A stretch of 40,690 bases of DNA, taken from assembly GCF_900100855.1 (NCBI RefSeq), contig NZ_FNCB01000018.1, positions 1 through 40,690 of the forward strand, read 5' to 3'. The position numbers and the translations under genes were made by a program. Numbering within the stretch: the first letter of the stretch is position 1; each line of letters starts with the position of its first letter. Under the pieces are notes generated by a model, which was not told where the DNA came from, searched no databases, and was given only the letters and a program-made list of their open reading frames with translations. This stretch comes from Idiomarina zobellii (GTDB taxonomy: Bacteria > Pseudomonadota > Gammaproteobacteria > Enterobacterales > Alteromonadaceae). This document shows positions 24,734-35,534 of this stretch, piece after piece.

Positions 24734-27700
24734 GTGGAAATCTACCGCGGTGCACCAGCCTTATCAGCCTTTAAAACAACGAAGCAACTCGAGCAACTGA
24801 AACAGGCCGGTTTACCGGTTGAAGAGCTCTACGCCGAGTATCAACACTTCGTTGATTTGCACAATGACCTAACTGAAGAGCATCGCTCGGTCCTGGTGCA
24901 ACTGCTTAAATACGGTCCGGAACTACCAGCGCATGAGCCAGAAGGCGCGCTCATTTTAGTCACTCCACGCATTGGTACTATCTCCCCCTGGGCTTCCAAA
25001 GCCACCGACATTGCCCACAACTGCGGTTTAAAAAGCATCCACAGAGTCGAGCGCGGCACAGCGTACTACCTAAAAGGCGATTTATCGGCGGCAGAATTAA
25101 AACAAGCCGCAGCACTGTTGCACGACCGCATGACTGAAAGCGTGCTGTACGACATGGATGACGCGTCCCAGCTATTCCGCAGCCAGGAGCTGCAGCCACT
25201 GTCGTCAGTAGACATTTTAGCGGGCGGTCGCGAAGCCTTAGCACAAGCCAACATCAGCTTGGGCCTGGCATTAGCCGACGACGAAATTGATTACCTTGTC
25301 GAGAATTTTGAAAAGCTTGAGCGTAACCCAAACGACATCGAGCTTTATATGTTTGCTCAGGCAAACTCAGAGCATTGCCGTCACAAAATTTTCAATGCTG
25401 ACTGGACTATCGACGGTAAAGAACAGCCGAAATCGCTGTTCAAAATGATTAAAAACACCTTTGAAACGACACCGGACTACGTACTTTCAGCATACAAAGA
25501 CAATGCTGCGGTAATGGAAGGTCACGAAGCCGGTCGCTTTTATCCGCAACCGGACAGCATGAGCTATGGCTATAGCCACGAACCGGTGCACATTCTCATG
25601 AAAGTGGAAACGCACAACCACCCAACAGCTATTTCTCCTTACCCGGGTGCCGCAACAGGCTCTGGTGGTGAAATTCGTGACGAGGGCGCTACCGGCGTAG
25701 GCTCGAAACCTAAAGCAGGGCTTGTTGGTTTTAGTGTTTCTAACCTGAACATTCCGGGTTTCAAGCAGCCGTGGGAAGAAAACTACGGTAAGCCCGCGCG
25801 TATTGTCTCTGCGTTAGATATCATGCTGGAAGGCCCATTAGGCGGCGCAGCCTTTAATAATGAATTTGGTCGTCCGGCTCTGACAGGTTATTTCCGTACC
25901 TACGAACAAACCGTCGACAGCCATAATGGCCGGGAAATGCGCGGTTACCACAAGCCCATCATGATAGCCGGTGGTATGGGTAACATCCGTGAAGCGCACG
26001 TCCAAAAAGGCGACATTCCGGTAGGTGCTAAGTTAGTCGTGCTAGGCGGCCCGGCAATGAATATTGGCTTGGGCGGTGGCGCAGCCTCTTCAATGGCATC
26101 AGGTGAGTCGACCGAAGACTTAGACTTTGCTTCCGTTCAGCGTGAAAACCCGGAAATGGAACGCCGTTGCCAGGAAGTCATCGATCGCTGCTGGCAGCTA
26201 GGCGCTGAAAACCCTATCGCGTTTATTCATGATGTGGGCGCTGGTGGTTTGTCGAACGCTATGCCTGAGCTGGTCAGCGACGGCGGTCGTGGCGGTAAGT
26301 TTGAGCTGCGTGACATTCCGAATGACGAGCCGGGTATGACGCCACTGGAAATTTGGTGTAACGAGTCGCAAGAGCGCTACGTTATTGCCATTGCGCCGGA
26401 CAACCTTGCGCGCTTTGAAGCCATTTGTGAACGTGAACGCGCTGAATATGCGGTTATAGGCGAAGCCACCGAAGAGCTTACAGTGCTGCTCAATGACGCT
26501 AAGTTTTCAAATCAACCTATCGACCTGTCGCTGGATATTCTACTCGGCAAGCCGCCGAAAATGCATCGCGACGTCGAGACTAAACAAGCTAACGGTGTCG
26601 ATTTGCACTTAGAAGGTGTCGATATTAATGACGCTGCAGACCGCTTATTGCGATTACCGGCTATTGCTGAGAAAACCTTCTTAATTACCATTGGTGACCG
26701 CAGTGTTACTGGCTTGGTCGCTCGTGACCAGATGGTAGGCCCCTGGCAGATCCCGGTAGCGGACGTTGCGGTAACTGCAGCCAGTTATGACAGCTATCAC
26801 GGTGAAGCCATGGCCATGGGCGAACGCACACCGCTGGCCTTATTGAACTTTGGCGCATCAGCACGTATGGCGGTGGCTGAATCATTAACAAATATTGCTG
26901 CGGCTGACATCGGCGACTTGAAACGCATTAAGTTGTCGGCGAACTGGATGTCAGCAGCGGGTCACCCAGGTGAAGACGCCGGGTTATACGAAGCTGTAAA
27001 AGCGGTGGGTGAAGAGTTGTGTCCTGAACTGGGCATTACCATTCCGGTGGGTAAAGACTCAATGTCGATGAAAACCCAGTGGCAGGAAAACGGCGAAGAC
27101 AAAGCCGTTACCGCACCTTTAAGTTTAATTATTACAGCCTTTGGTCGCGTCAACGATATTCGCGCAACATTAACGCCGCAGTTGCGCACCGACAAAGGTC
27201 AGTCGCATCTGGTGCTTATTGATTTAGGTCGTGGCAAGAACCGTCTGGGCGGCTCGGCATTGGCGCAAGTTTATCAGCAACTGGGTAAAGAGACGCCAGA
27301 TCTCGACGACACTGATTTATTCAAAGCGTTTTTTAACACCACGCAGCAGTTGGTGACCGAAGGGCGTTTACTGGCTTACCACGACCGTTCCGACGGCGGT
27401 TTGTTTGGCACTGTGGCTGAAATGGCATTTGCCGGTAATTGTGGTGTGAATGTCACTCTCGACGAGCTGAGCTCTGATGATTCAAGTACGGATAACCTGG
27501 CGGCACTCTTTAACGAAGAGCTGGGCGCGGTTATTCAAGTGAGCGACGAGCAGTATCAGAACGTTATGGATGCCTATACAGCAGCCGGTTTAGGCGACTG
27601 TGTAAAACGCATTGGTGAGCCAACCAATGAAGACGCTATTGTCTTTACCCGCGACGGTCAGAAAGTACTGGCACAAAGTCGCACGCACTGGCGCACGGTG

Positions 27701-28636
27701 TGGGCTGAGACTACGCATCAAATGCAGCGTCTGCGTGACAACCCTGTGTGTGCCGATGAAGAGTTCCGTCTGAAACAGCGGGCTGATAACCCCGGGTTAC
27801 AGGCTGATTTAACCTTTGACCCTTCTGAAGACATTGCGGCGCCTTATATTGCCAAAGGTGTGGCGCCTAAAGTTGCGATTCTGCGCGAGCAGGGCGTAAA
27901 TTCGCACTATGAAATGGCCGCTGCGTTTGACCGGGCCGGCTTCGAAGCCATTGATGTTCACATGAGTGACATTTTAGCCGGTCGTGTGTCGTTAGAAGAC
28001 ATGCAAGCGCTGGCAGCTTGCGGCGGCTTCTCTTACGGTGACGTGTTAGGCGCCGGTGAGGGGTGGGCAAAGTCTATTCTGTTTAATGACCGTGCTCGCG
28101 AACAGTTTGAAGCCTTCTTTGGGCGTAACGACACGCTAGCGCTGGGCGTATGTAACGGCTGCCAAATGTTGTCGACGTTAAAGTCACTCATTCCGGGGAC
28201 TGACCACTGGCCACGCTTTGTCACCAACCGCAGCGAACGCTTCGAAGCTCGCTTCAGCTTGGTGGAAGTACAAAAGTCTGCGTCGGTGTTCCTTGGTGAC
28301 ATGGCCGGCTCTCGTATGCCAATTGCCGTATCACACGGTGAAGGGCGCGCCGAGTTTGCTAATGCACAGCAACAAAGCCAGTTAGAGCAAAACGCTCAGG
28401 TTGCACTGCGTTACATCGACAACTGGGGCGAAGTGACCGAGCAATATCCGGCAAACCCGAATGGGTCACCACAAGGTATCACCGCAGTCACCAGCGAAGA
28501 CGGTCGCGTTACCACAATGATGCCGCATCCTGAGCGAGTCTTCCGTACCGTCGCCAACAGCTGGCACCCCGACGAGTGGGGCGAAGACAGCCCATGGATG
28601 CGCATGTTCCGCAACGCCCGCAAACACCTTGGGTAA
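24734..28636 (+). CDS. purL: Phosphoribosylformylglycinamidine synthase
   Basis: The enzyme catalyses the fourth step of de novo purine synthesis: FGAR, glutamine and ATP give FGAM. It is the large single-chain form of gammaproteobacteria, 1300 residues. The N-terminal PurS-like region begins [13 protein letters not shown]; the two AIRS-like ATP domains follow ([14 protein letters not shown]-type segment near 215, [20 protein letters not shown] near 295, GKDSMSMKT near 775). The C-terminal class I glutaminase has Cys1140 (GVCNGCQML), His1265 and Glu1267 (PHPER). I choose the GTG at 24734 because GGAG is 9 bases upstream and the start then aligns with E. coli PurL; an in-frame TTG lies 15 bases earlier. 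It is convergent with the LysR gene, 15 bases away. Confidence 0.97.
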   Translation: MEIYRGAPALSAFKTTKQLEQLKQAGLPVEELYAEYQHFVDLHNDLTEEHRSVLVQLLKYGPELPAHEPEGALILVTPRIGTISPWASKATDIAHNCGLKSIHRVERGTAYYLKGDLSAAELKQAAALLHDRMTESVLYDMDDASQLFRSQELQPLSSVDILAGGREALAQANISLGLALADDEIDYLVENFEKLERNPNDIELYMFAQANSEHCRHKIFNADWTIDGKEQPKSLFKMIKNTFETTPDYVLSAYKDNAAVMEGHEAGRFYPQPDSMSYGYSHEPVHILMKVETHNHPTAISPYPGAATGSGGEIRDEGATGVGSKPKAGLVGFSVSNLNIPGFKQPWEENYGKPARIVSALDIMLEGPLGGAAFNNEFGRPALTGYFRTYEQTVDSHNGREMRGYHKPIMIAGGMGNIREAHVQKGDIPVGAKLVVLGGPAMNIGLGGGAASSMASGESTEDLDFASVQRENPEMERRCQEVIDRCWQLGAENPIAFIHDVGAGGLSNAMPELVSDGGRGGKFELRDIPNDEPGMTPLEIWCNESQERYVIAIAPDNLARFEAICERERAEYAVIGEATEELTVLLNDAKFSNQPIDLSLDILLGKPPKMHRDVETKQANGVDLHLEGVDINDAADRLLRLPAIAEKTFLITIGDRSVTGLVARDQMVGPWQIPVADVAVTAASYDSYHGEAMAMGERTPLALLNFGASARMAVAESLTNIAAADIGDLKRIKLSANWMSAAGHPGEDAGLYEAVKAVGEELCPELGITIPVGKDSMSMKTQWQENGEDKAVTAPLSLIITAFGRVNDIRATLTPQLRTDKGQSHLVLIDLGRGKNRLGGSALAQVYQQLGKETPDLDDTDLFKAFFNTTQQLVTEGRLLAYHDRSDGGLFGTVAEMAFAGNCGVNVTLDELSSDDSSTDNLAALFNEELGAVIQVSDEQYQNVMDAYTAAGLGDCVKRIGEPTNEDAIVFTRDGQKVLAQSRTHWRTVWAETTHQMQRLRDNPVCADEEFRLKQRADNPGLQADLTFDPSEDIAAPYIAKGVAPKVAILREQGVNSHYEMAAAFDRAGFEAIDVHMSDILAGRVSLEDMQALAACGGFSYGDVLGAGEGWAKSILFNDRAREQFEAFFGRNDTLALGVCNGCQMLSTLKSLIPGTDHWPRFVTNRSERFEARFSLVEVQKSASVFLGDMAGSRMPIAVSHGEGRAEFANAQQQSQLEQNAQVALRYIDNWGEVTEQYPANPNGSPQGITAVTSEDGRVTTMMPHPERVFRTVANSWHPDEWGEDSPWMRMFRNARKHLG

Positions 28637-28651
28637 GGAGCGCCCTTCGAA

Positions 28652-29518
28652 TCACCCAAATCGCTGCAGCAGTTGAGCGACCATGGGGTGTTCGAAGGGG
28701 CGTTTGAGGGTAATAGCGTAGAAGTGCTCGAAGACGTTAGGTAACGTCAGGTAGCGCTTCAGCTGGCCGCCGGTTAGCTCGTCGCGTACAACAACGTCTG
28801 GAATGACCGCTAATGCGCCGGTGTCACGGGCAAGCAGACGAAGCATTGCCATATCATCAGCTTCCGCCAGCACTCGAGGTTGCCAATTGTACTCTGCGCT
28901 GAGCATATCAAAGGCTGACCGAAGCGGCATATTTTCAGGAGGAAGCACCCAGTTTTGCCCCACCAAAGCCTCTGACGTTAGCCGTTCAATATCCCGGCCG
29001 ACAGGACCAATAACCGACACCGGCTGCCTAGCCAGCAAACGGCTTTGCCAAAGTTGTTTGTCACTGCCGCGTACATTCGTGTTTGCCAGAGCAATATCAA
29101 TTTGATGATTCGCCAATTCATTAAATAACTGGTCGGGCGTCATAGAGTGTAAACGATAATTTACCTTCTGCTGATGCACCAAGTCATTTATAAAGGCCTC
29201 GACAAAGTTACGCGACATGGTCGATGCATGGCCAATACGAATAACCACGTCGTCACTGGTCTGACCATGCTTCAACTGCTTTATCAGACTTTCGCCTTCG
29301 TGAAAAATCCGACTGGCGTATTGGCGTGCAATATAACCGGCCTCAGTCAGCACTAGCTGGCGGCCCTGACGCTCAAACAAGGGGGTACCAAACCACTCTT
29401 CTAACTGCTTAATTTGCGCCGATAACGCCGACTGTGACACATGCAGCTTTTGCGCCGTTTGCGTCAAGTGACCGCTTTCCGCCACGTGCCAAAAATAAAA
29501 CAAATGTTTGTAGTTCAT
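28652..29518 (-). CDS. LysR family regulator, NhaR-like
   Basis: This is a LysR-type DNA-binding regulator of 288 residues. The N-terminal winged helix-turn-helix (MNYKHLFYFWHVAESGHLTQTAQKLHVSQSALSAQ) is close to that of NhaR. A substrate-binding effector domain follows from about residue 90. The frame begins at 29533 (MIVCD), but NhaR-type proteins start MNYKHL, so I use 29518. It is divergent from dabB, with 121 bases between the starts, which makes dabBA the obvious target: LysR genes usually control the neighbour they diverge from. NhaR in E. coli responds to Na+, but that should not be assumed here. Confidence 0.85.
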   Translation of the reverse strand: MNYKHLFYFWHVAESGHLTQTAQKLHVSQSALSAQIKQLEEWFGTPLFERQGRQLVLTEAGYIARQYASRIFHEGESLIKQLKHGQTSDDVVIRIGHASTMSRNFVEAFINDLVHQQKVNYRLHSMTPDQLFNELANHQIDIALANTNVRGSDKQLWQSRLLARQPVSVIGPVGRDIERLTSEALVGQNWVLPPENMPLRSAFDMLSAEYNWQPRVLAEADDMAMLRLLARDTGALAVIPDVVVRDELTGGQLKRYLTLPNVFEHFYAITLKRPFEHPMVAQLLQRFG

Positions 29519-29639
29519 ATCGCAAACTATCATTCATAAAAACAGAACGAAATAATAATATATATCTATTTTACTTAACATCAATAAACCATCGATAATT
29601 CGTCACAACATAAAGCCCTCCAAACGAGGTACCAACGAC

Positions 29640-30968
29640 GTGTTATTGACAGAATGGCTTACATTTTCAGGCATACGCCCGGTGTTACTCGTACTCGTCG
29701 GTGTTTTGGCGTTTGTCGTCACTAACTATGCCAGAACCAACTTCAGGCTCGATCCGCGCCGCCGTGCTTTTATCACCAAACTTATTGGCTGCCTGGCAGC
29801 CGTTCTTGTCCTCATTGTCAGCAATAACATCATCGTTTTTTTCGCCGCCTGGATGGCAATCAGTCTCCAATTGCACAGCCTGCTCATGTTTTATCCAGAA
29901 CGTGACCGCGCCGTGCTCGCGGCCCATAAAAAATTCATTTTGGCTCGCTGTTCGGAGTCCTTTCTCGGCACCGGGTTGTTACTTATGTACCTGCACACCG
30001 GCAGCTTGCAACTCGACACCATTTTGCAAAGCGTCACCGCAACCAACGCAGCGCCCGAGCTGATTCAACACATTGCCGGGCTTTGTCTGGTCATGGCAGC
30101 ACTTATAAAATGCGCCCAGCTGCCATTGCATGGTTGGCTCATTCAAGTGGTAGAAGCGCCGACACCGGTATCCGCGTTACTGCACGCCGGTATCATTAAC
30201 CTTGGTGGTTTTTTGCTACTCACAACAACACCTATTTGGAGCAATAGTGCCCCCGCAGTTTGGTTACTCTGCATAGTTTCTGCTGCATCCTGCTGTTTCG
30301 CGGCTCTTATTATGGCTACACGCATTAGCATCAAAGTCCGTTTAGCCTGGTCTACCTGCGCACAAATGGGACTCATGCTGCTGGAAATTGGTCTGGGCTA
30401 TTACGACTTAGCATTACTGCATTTAATCGCGCACTCGGTCTACAAAGCGCACGCATTCTTGTCGGTCAGTGAAGTTGCCATAATAAAACAGCCGCAAGCT
30501 CGCTCATTATGGCGTGTCGGTTTAATTTTTATAGCGTTTCAGGCCATTGTTGCGGCGGCGTGTTGGTGGTGGCTCAACGATCCGAAATGGCTGCCGTCGG
30601 CATTACTCGCCATGGCGCTTACTACAATATGGATGAACCTTTATCAACCGCTACTGCGACTCGGTGTGTCAGTGCTTACTATCGCGACATATCTTGTTCT
30701 TGGAGCGCTGGCGCAACAAATAATAGAGCCTCAACAGCTTACTAGCGTCTGGTTGGAGCCTTTTATTGCGTTACTTTTCAACGCATTTGCTTTTACCTAT
30801 TGGCTGGTTCACCACACGCCGTCGCACAGTTTAAGTCAACGTTGGTTTATTACCCTGAACGCTGGTTTGTATCTGGACGAGTGGCTTACTCGCTTTGTGC
30901 TGTGGCTATGGCCAAGTCACCCCATTGAGTATTATCAGCGCCGCAGTAAAAAAGAGGGGCTATCATGA
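29640..30968 (+). CDS. dabB: DabB, membrane subunit of the DAB inorganic carbon transporter
   Basis: This is a 442-residue integral membrane protein related to the proton-conducting subunits of complex I and Mrp antiporters (NuoL/MrpA). The diagnostic proton-antiporter motif is ALIKCAQLPLHGWLIQVVEAPTPVSALLHAGIINLGG-like, near residues 155-190; I count about 12-13 hydrophobic segments. With DabA it forms the DAB complex, which is thought to couple cation influx to vectorial CO2 hydration and so builds up cytoplasmic bicarbonate. The start is GTG at 29640 with GAGG 13-16 bases upstream, rather weak. The gene is shorter than a true NuoL and is not among nuo genes. It overlaps dabA by 4 bases (ATGA). 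Confidence 0.88.
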   Translation: MLLTEWLTFSGIRPVLLVLVGVLAFVVTNYARTNFRLDPRRRAFITKLIGCLAAVLVLIVSNNIIVFFAAWMAISLQLHSLLMFYPERDRAVLAAHKKFILARCSESFLGTGLLLMYLHTGSLQLDTILQSVTATNAAPELIQHIAGLCLVMAALIKCAQLPLHGWLIQVVEAPTPVSALLHAGIINLGGFLLLTTTPIWSNSAPAVWLLCIVSAASCCFAALIMATRISIKVRLAWSTCAQMGLMLLEIGLGYYDLALLHLIAHSVYKAHAFLSVSEVAIIKQPQARSLWRVGLIFIAFQAIVAAACWWWLNDPKWLPSALLAMALTTIWMNLYQPLLRLGVSVLTIATYLVLGALAQQIIEPQQLTSVWLEPFIALLFNAFAFTYWLVHHTPSHSLSQRWFITLNAGLYLDEWLTRFVLWLWPSHPIEYYQRRSKKEGLS

Positions 30969-33220
30969 TTTCAGTCAGCCGTTTTGTGTCCATAGCTGAG
31001 CAAGTGAGCCAGTCTGTTGCTCCTCAGTGGCCGCTATCTCAATGGATAGCCGTGAACCCATTCTGGCAGTACCGCAATAAACCGGTAGAGGACGTTGCTG
31101 CGCACTGGCGATACAGCGCTGGCAGCCGCTTACTGATGAGCCCTGAATTTTATTGGCAAAAGTGGCAAAAGAATGAGATAGACAAACAGCACGTGACCGA
31201 CAAAATGGTCGAGCAGTTGCAACAGCGCGTTAGTATTATCACGCCCATCCCGCAGTGGCAGAACCTCAGTCGCCTAGTCGACAAATACCAACAGCGCAGT
31301 CGCAAAATGCGCTGGAACGAAGAGGTTGTGCTGCAAATTAGCCAGACTTGTGGTTTGTTTATGCAGTTCCCCAAGCGCTTTCAGGAAGAGGGCAGCGACA
31401 GCTCTTTATACAGTCACTGGCTGGCCATTTCGCGTGCTGACCGTGGTATCGAAACGCTGATGGACGAGGCTGACCTGAACGAGCTGTTTGCGGAACTCCC
31501 TGATGACCCTCACGAGTTAATTAAAGTATGTCAGGCGAGTTTTCTGACTGACGCATCCGATTATGCGTTGCAGTGTTATTGCCAGGCACTTATCAGTGAC
31601 CTGTGGGGATGGGCGGCAGCATTCTCCTATCAGGACGCTCGTCAGGACAGCCAGTGGGTGTTTGATCTGCTATGCATCCGCTTAGCCTGGGAATATCTTT
31701 TGTGGCACTTAGCTGAGCGCACGAATACATCCGTACATGAGCAGTTAAAAAGCAGCTTCAACGAACAACTCGAGCATTGCTTAGGCTGGGTGGGATACGC
31801 TCAACAATACAACGAACTACTTTGGAAGTGGCAGGGCGCATACGAACGCTCACAGGTGACTCGTCTCAAGTTTACCAGCGCAGAGGATGCTAAGCCGTCA
31901 AAAGCACCTGAAATTCAGGCGGTATTTTGTATTGATGTGCGCTCAGAGCGTTACCGCCGAGCGCTGGGAAAAGCGGGGCAGGCACTTAGCATAAACACTC
32001 AGACCAAAGGTTTTGCCGGATTCTTCGGTGTGCCACTGGCATTAAAAACCAGAAGTGGCAGCACCCCGCATGTACCGGGACTGCTGCAGCCGTCGTATTA
32101 CATACAAGCACCGGAACAAAAGCAAAGTGTGACGTCGCTGCTGGCAAATTTATTTAATACACCGGTGTCTATGTTTAGTGGGGTTGAAGCCCTGGGTTTA
32201 AGTAAACTCAAGTCTTTATTGACGGGTGTGCCCGGCAAGATAGCAACCGCCGATGCACATGCCAAAGCGACGGTGTGTAACGACGATGGAGAGGTGTCGA
32301 CCGACGCATTAGTTGCTATTTGTGAACAAGCCTTAGCTGGTATGCAATTTCAGGCATTTGGTCAGCATGTCGTATTGGTTGGGCACGGTTCGCACCACAG
32401 CAATAACGCGCAGCGTGCCGGTCTTAACTGTGGTGCGTGCGGTGGCCAGACAGGGGCTTTGAGTGCCCGCGTGTTAACACGTTTGCTCAATGACACCACT
32501 ATTCGCGAGCATCTACGTGATCGAGGCTTCGATATTCCAGCGAAAACGAGGTTCTATTCAGCCCTGCATGAAACGGTAACAGACCGCATTGTCTGGCTTT
32601 CCGACGCCGTGCCGGGAGAGGTAAAGCGAACCTTTAATGCCGCCAGTGAGTCACTTGCAAGTAACAGCAGCGAACCGTTTAAAGCCCGTAAAAAGCGCTC
32701 CAGTCACTGGGCTGAACTACGTCCGGAGTGGGGGCTTGCTGACAACAATACATTATTCTTCGGGCGCTCTGAACGTTTAGCATCCGCCGACACCTCAGGC
32801 AGCAACTTTTTGCATGATTACTACAGCAACAATGACCTGAACGGTGCTTTGTTGAGTCAATTATTTAGCGCACCGGGCCTGGTCGCTAACTGGATAAACT
32901 GGCAGTACTACTGCTCTGTCACTGACTCGAAACAGTTAGGCAGCGGCAACAAGCTACTGCATAACCGTGTGGCTAACGACATTGGCGTGTTTGAGGGTAA
33001 CGGCGGCGACTTGCGGCAAGGCATAGCCTGGCAATCGGTGCACGACGGAAAAGACTTTGTGCACCGACCTATGCGCTTGCAAGTTATTGTTGAAGCTACC
33101 GAAGACATCATTCAAAAAGCACTGGCAGGCGCTAGTGACTTTAATCAACTGTTCCAGCACGACTGGATAAACCTGTACCGACTCGATGAACGAGGTGAGT
33201 TATGTCCAGTAACCAAGTGA
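30965..33220 (+). CDS. dabA: DabA, zinc-binding subunit of the DAB inorganic carbon transporter (DUF2309)
   Basis: This is a 751-residue cytoplasmic peripheral protein (DUF2309/UPF0753), distantly like beta-carbonic anhydrases. The zinc site is visible: Cys322 and Asp324 in VFCIDVRSERYRR, His474 in VGHGSHHSNN, and Cys489 in LNCGACGG. The spacing Cys-X-Asp and His-X14-Cys agrees with the characterised Halothiobacillus protein (C351, D353, H524, C539). The start ATG overlaps the dabB stop and has AGAGGGG 6-12 bases upstream. A small gene overlaps its 3' end by 19 bases. DABs are best known in autotrophs; in heterotrophs they supply bicarbonate for anaplerotic and biosynthetic carboxylases at air CO2 levels. 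Confidence 0.92.
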   Translation: MISVSRFVSIAEQVSQSVAPQWPLSQWIAVNPFWQYRNKPVEDVAAHWRYSAGSRLLMSPEFYWQKWQKNEIDKQHVTDKMVEQLQQRVSIITPIPQWQNLSRLVDKYQQRSRKMRWNEEVVLQISQTCGLFMQFPKRFQEEGSDSSLYSHWLAISRADRGIETLMDEADLNELFAELPDDPHELIKVCQASFLTDASDYALQCYCQALISDLWGWAAAFSYQDARQDSQWVFDLLCIRLAWEYLLWHLAERTNTSVHEQLKSSFNEQLEHCLGWVGYAQQYNELLWKWQGAYERSQVTRLKFTSAEDAKPSKAPEIQAVFCIDVRSERYRRALGKAGQALSINTQTKGFAGFFGVPLALKTRSGSTPHVPGLLQPSYYIQAPEQKQSVTSLLANLFNTPVSMFSGVEALGLSKLKSLLTGVPGKIATADAHAKATVCNDDGEVSTDALVAICEQALAGMQFQAFGQHVVLVGHGSHHSNNAQRAGLNCGACGGQTGALSARVLTRLLNDTTIREHLRDRGFDIPAKTRFYSALHETVTDRIVWLSDAVPGEVKRTFNAASESLASNSSEPFKARKKRSSHWAELRPEWGLADNNTLFFGRSERLASADTSGSNFLHDYYSNNDLNGALLSQLFSAPGLVANWINWQYYCSVTDSKQLGSGNKLLHNRVANDIGVFEGNGGDLRQGIAWQSVHDGKDFVHRPMRLQVIVEATEDIIQKALAGASDFNQLFQHDWINLYRLDERGELCPVTK

Positions 33221-33429
33221 ATACCACCCAGGCAACCACCTGCTACACACTAAAAGAGTTGTATGACGTTGTGCGGTCAAGGCCATTCAACCAGCCCTTT
33301 GCTGTGCATTACCAGGACGGGCGCACTGACACCGGCCTTAATTCCGAGGAAGAATTAAAAGCCAGCCTCCGCCGCCATGGCAACGCCTACTTAAAAGAAC
33401 CTGTAGACGTGGTTGTTGAGCGCGGCTAA
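33202..33429 (+). CDS. Small protein co-encoded with DabA, function unknown
   Basis: I do not recognise this 75-residue protein. It starts inside the end of dabA (19-base overlap) with GAGG 7-10 bases before its ATG, so it is probably translated with dabA. It is soluble and mixed in charge; a helix-rich start (TCYTLKELYDVVRSRPF) is followed by a beta-type HYQDGRTDTG segment and a basic helix (ELKASLRRHGNAYLKE), ending DVVVERG. No membrane segment or zinc motif is present. Its last 4 bases overlap the end of the next LysR gene on the opposite strand. Position suggests an accessory or regulatory factor of the DAB complex, but this is inference. Confidence 0.62.
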   Translation: MSSNQVNTTQATTCYTLKELYDVVRSRPFNQPFAVHYQDGRTDTGLNSEEELKASLRRHGNAYLKEPVDVVVERG

Positions 33430-34268
33430 ATTCTCGCTTTTAAGTAATCTGCCAGTTGCGAAGCGGCACTGGAAGCACCACCTGCCAGTCGCATAATGAC
33501 ATTAACAGAGCCCGGCGTTGGTAAACTTTGCCCGTTAGCGAGTGTGTCAATAACAGATACATTGTCAGGCACTGTGCTTTTCGCCAGCACAGTTAAGCCA
33601 AGCCCGCTGTTTAACGCCGCTGTCAGCCCGGAAAAGTCTGTGTTGGTGTAGGTAATTCGATAAGGCTGGCGTATGCGCTGTAAACTTTGCTCGGCACGAC
33701 GCCGGTAAATACAGCCTTCCGGTGCGACAACCAACGGTAGACTGGTTTGCTCTATTAACGCCGAAGACCCTACCCAAACTAACTCTTCGCGCTGAATTAA
33801 CACGTCGCTTTTATTGGTTTGCTCGCGCAGTGCCAGAATAATATCGAACTGTTGTCCTAGCCCTGACAGTAAGTCTTTACTTAGCGCGGAGGTTACTTGC
33901 AATGTGACCTGCGGGTATACCTGGGCAAACTGGCCCAGAACTTTGGGTAACAGGCTTGAGGCGAACTCGCTGGTAATACCCAACCGAACTTTCCCACTGA
34001 CTTGTTGAGGTTCGAACTGCGCCCAGGCTTGATCATTCAACGCCAACATTCTCTGTGCGTAATCAAATAGCACATCGCCGTCGGTGGTTAGCGCAAAGCC
34101 ATTGCCTTCTCGGGTTAAAAGCTCGACGCCGAGTTGCTGTTCGAGCTTTTTCAGTTGCAGACTGATTGCAGGCTGGGAACGACCCATGCGCTCGCCGGCA
34201 AGCGTCATGCTGCCCAGCTCTATAACAGCACTGAAACTACGCAGGGCCTCTAAGGATAAATGTTTCAT
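33426..34268 (-). CDS. LysR family transcriptional regulator (LrhA-like)
   Basis: This is a 280-residue LysR-type regulator. The winged helix-turn-helix is at residues 1-60 (LSLEALRSFSAVIELGSMTLAGERMGRSQPAISLQ), followed by the linker helix (LTTDGDVLFDYAQRMLALNDQAW), whose form is like LrhA/HexA. The effector domain begins near residue 92. It is slightly short for the family but complete. It is divergent from gcvT with 141 bases between starts, and convergent with the dab operon, overlapping it by 4 bases. By the usual LysR pattern it may control gcvT, but it is not a close match to E. coli GcvA, so the target is uncertain. Confidence 0.82.
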   Translation of the reverse strand: MKHLSLEALRSFSAVIELGSMTLAGERMGRSQPAISLQLKKLEQQLGVELLTREGNGFALTTDGDVLFDYAQRMLALNDQAWAQFEPQQVSGKVRLGITSEFASSLLPKVLGQFAQVYPQVTLQVTSALSKDLLSGLGQQFDIILALREQTNKSDVLIQREELVWVGSSALIEQTSLPLVVAPEGCIYRRRAEQSLQRIRQPYRITYTNTDFSGLTAALNSGLGLTVLAKSTVPDNVSVIDTLANGQSLPTPGSVNVIMRLAGGASSAASQLADYLKARI

Positions 34269-34333
34269 TGGCTCACTTTATAAACTCAGTATTCAACATT
34301 TAAAAAATTAATACCATTATAAGCATTATTGAT

Positions 34334-34362
34334 TTTAAGTTTAAGTGAATCACGCCTATAAT
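34334..34362 (+). promoter_or_regulatory. Probable gcvT promoter
   Basis: A perfect TATAAT (34357-34362) lies 47 bases before the gcvT start, with TTTAAG (34334-34339) 17 bases upstream as a weak -35. The gap to the LysR gene is 141 bases, AT-rich, and too short for a tandem glycine riboswitch; none is visible. Confidence 0.45.
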
Positions 34363-34409
34363 TTGCGCCCATAAACACGCACATAAAGTGAACAGATAAG
34401 GAACGCGTT

Positions 34410-35489
34410 ATGGGTAGCAAAACGCCACTGTACGATGCACATGTAAAAGCCGGTGCCAAAATGGTCGACTTTCACGGCTGGGATATGCCGCTGAACTATG
34501 GTTCTCAGATTGAAGAGCACCACGCGGTACGCCGTGACTGCGGTGTTTTCGATGTGTCTCACATGACCATTGTTGACGTCGAAGGCCCACAAGCTCAGGC
34601 GTTTTTGCGTTACCTGCTTGCTAACGATGTGGCCAAGCTAAAAACCGAAGGTAAAGCACAATACACCAGCATGCTGAACGAAAACGGCGGTGTTATTGAT
34701 GACCTTATCGTGTATCACTTCTCAGAAACGTCTTACCGTATGGTTGTGAACTCAGCCACTCGTGACCGTGACTTAGCATGGATTGAAAAAGTCGCTGCCG
34801 ATTTTGATGTCACCACGAAAGAGCGTGACGATATGGGCATGCTTGCTCTGCAAGGTCCTAACGCGGCTGAGAAAATTCAGAAAGTACTTTCAAGCGAACA
34901 ATACGCTGAAATTGACGGCATGAAGCCTTTTGTGGGTAAAGACGTTGGCGATTACTTCATTGCTACCACGGGCTATACCGGCGAAAAAGGCTACGAAATT
35001 GTCGTACCGGCAAGCCAATTAGAAACATTGTGGAATCAATTGTTAGAAGCGGACGTTGCTCCTTGTGGACTGGGCGCACGTGATACCCTGCGTCTGGAAG
35101 CAGGAATGAACCTGTATGGTCAGGACATGGACGAGAATATCACGCCGCTGGAAGCTAATATGGGCTGGAGCGTCGCATTTGAACCGGCAGACAGAGATTT
35201 TATTGGCCGTAAAGCATTAGAACAGAAGAAAGCCGAAGGTCACGACAAGCTGGTAGGCCTGGTAATGGAAGAAAAAGGCGTACTTCGCCACGGTCAAAAA
35301 GTGACCGTTGAGGGTGGCGAAGGTATCATCACTTCTGGTACATTCTCGCCTACACTTGGTTTCTCGGTCGCAATGGCGCGTGTTCCTGCTTCAGTGGGTG
35401 ATACCGCAGACGTTGAAATGCGTAAGAAACAAGTACCGGTGAAGGTCGTCAAACCGGGCTTCGTGCGAAACGGTCAATCTGTTTTATAA
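34410..35489 (+). CDS. gcvT: Aminomethyltransferase, T-protein of the glycine cleavage system
   Basis: The T-protein takes the aminomethyl group from lipoylated GcvH and, with tetrahydrofolate, makes methylene-THF and releases ammonia. The 359-residue protein opens with [27 protein letters not shown] and has [28 protein letters not shown] and [14 protein letters not shown], all classical T-protein motifs, plus the C-terminal barrel ([19 protein letters not shown]). Length is normal. AAGGAA lies 8-13 bases before the ATG. It begins a T-H-P gene order also found in E. coli, with 45 bases to gcvH. Confidence 0.97.
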   Translation: MGSKTPLYDAHVKAGAKMVDFHGWDMPLNYGSQIEEHHAVRRDCGVFDVSHMTIVDVEGPQAQAFLRYLLANDVAKLKTEGKAQYTSMLNENGGVIDDLIVYHFSETSYRMVVNSATRDRDLAWIEKVAADFDVTTKERDDMGMLALQGPNAAEKIQKVLSSEQYAEIDGMKPFVGKDVGDYFIATTGYTGEKGYEIVVPASQLETLWNQLLEADVAPCGLGARDTLRLEAGMNLYGQDMDENITPLEANMGWSVAFEPADRDFIGRKALEQKKAEGHDKLVGLVMEEKGVLRHGQKVTVEGGEGIITSGTFSPTLGFSVAMARVPASVGDTADVEMRKKQVPVKVVKPGFVRNGQSVL

Positions 35490-35534
35490 TTCTGTTTCAT
35501 CACAATAAACGATTTTGAACTACAGGAAGTCATT

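Noticed and set aside
34269-34409. Glycine riboswitch before gcvT
   Set aside because: The gap is only 141 bases, is AT-rich and lacks the paired aptamer helices; only promoter-like hexamers are visible.
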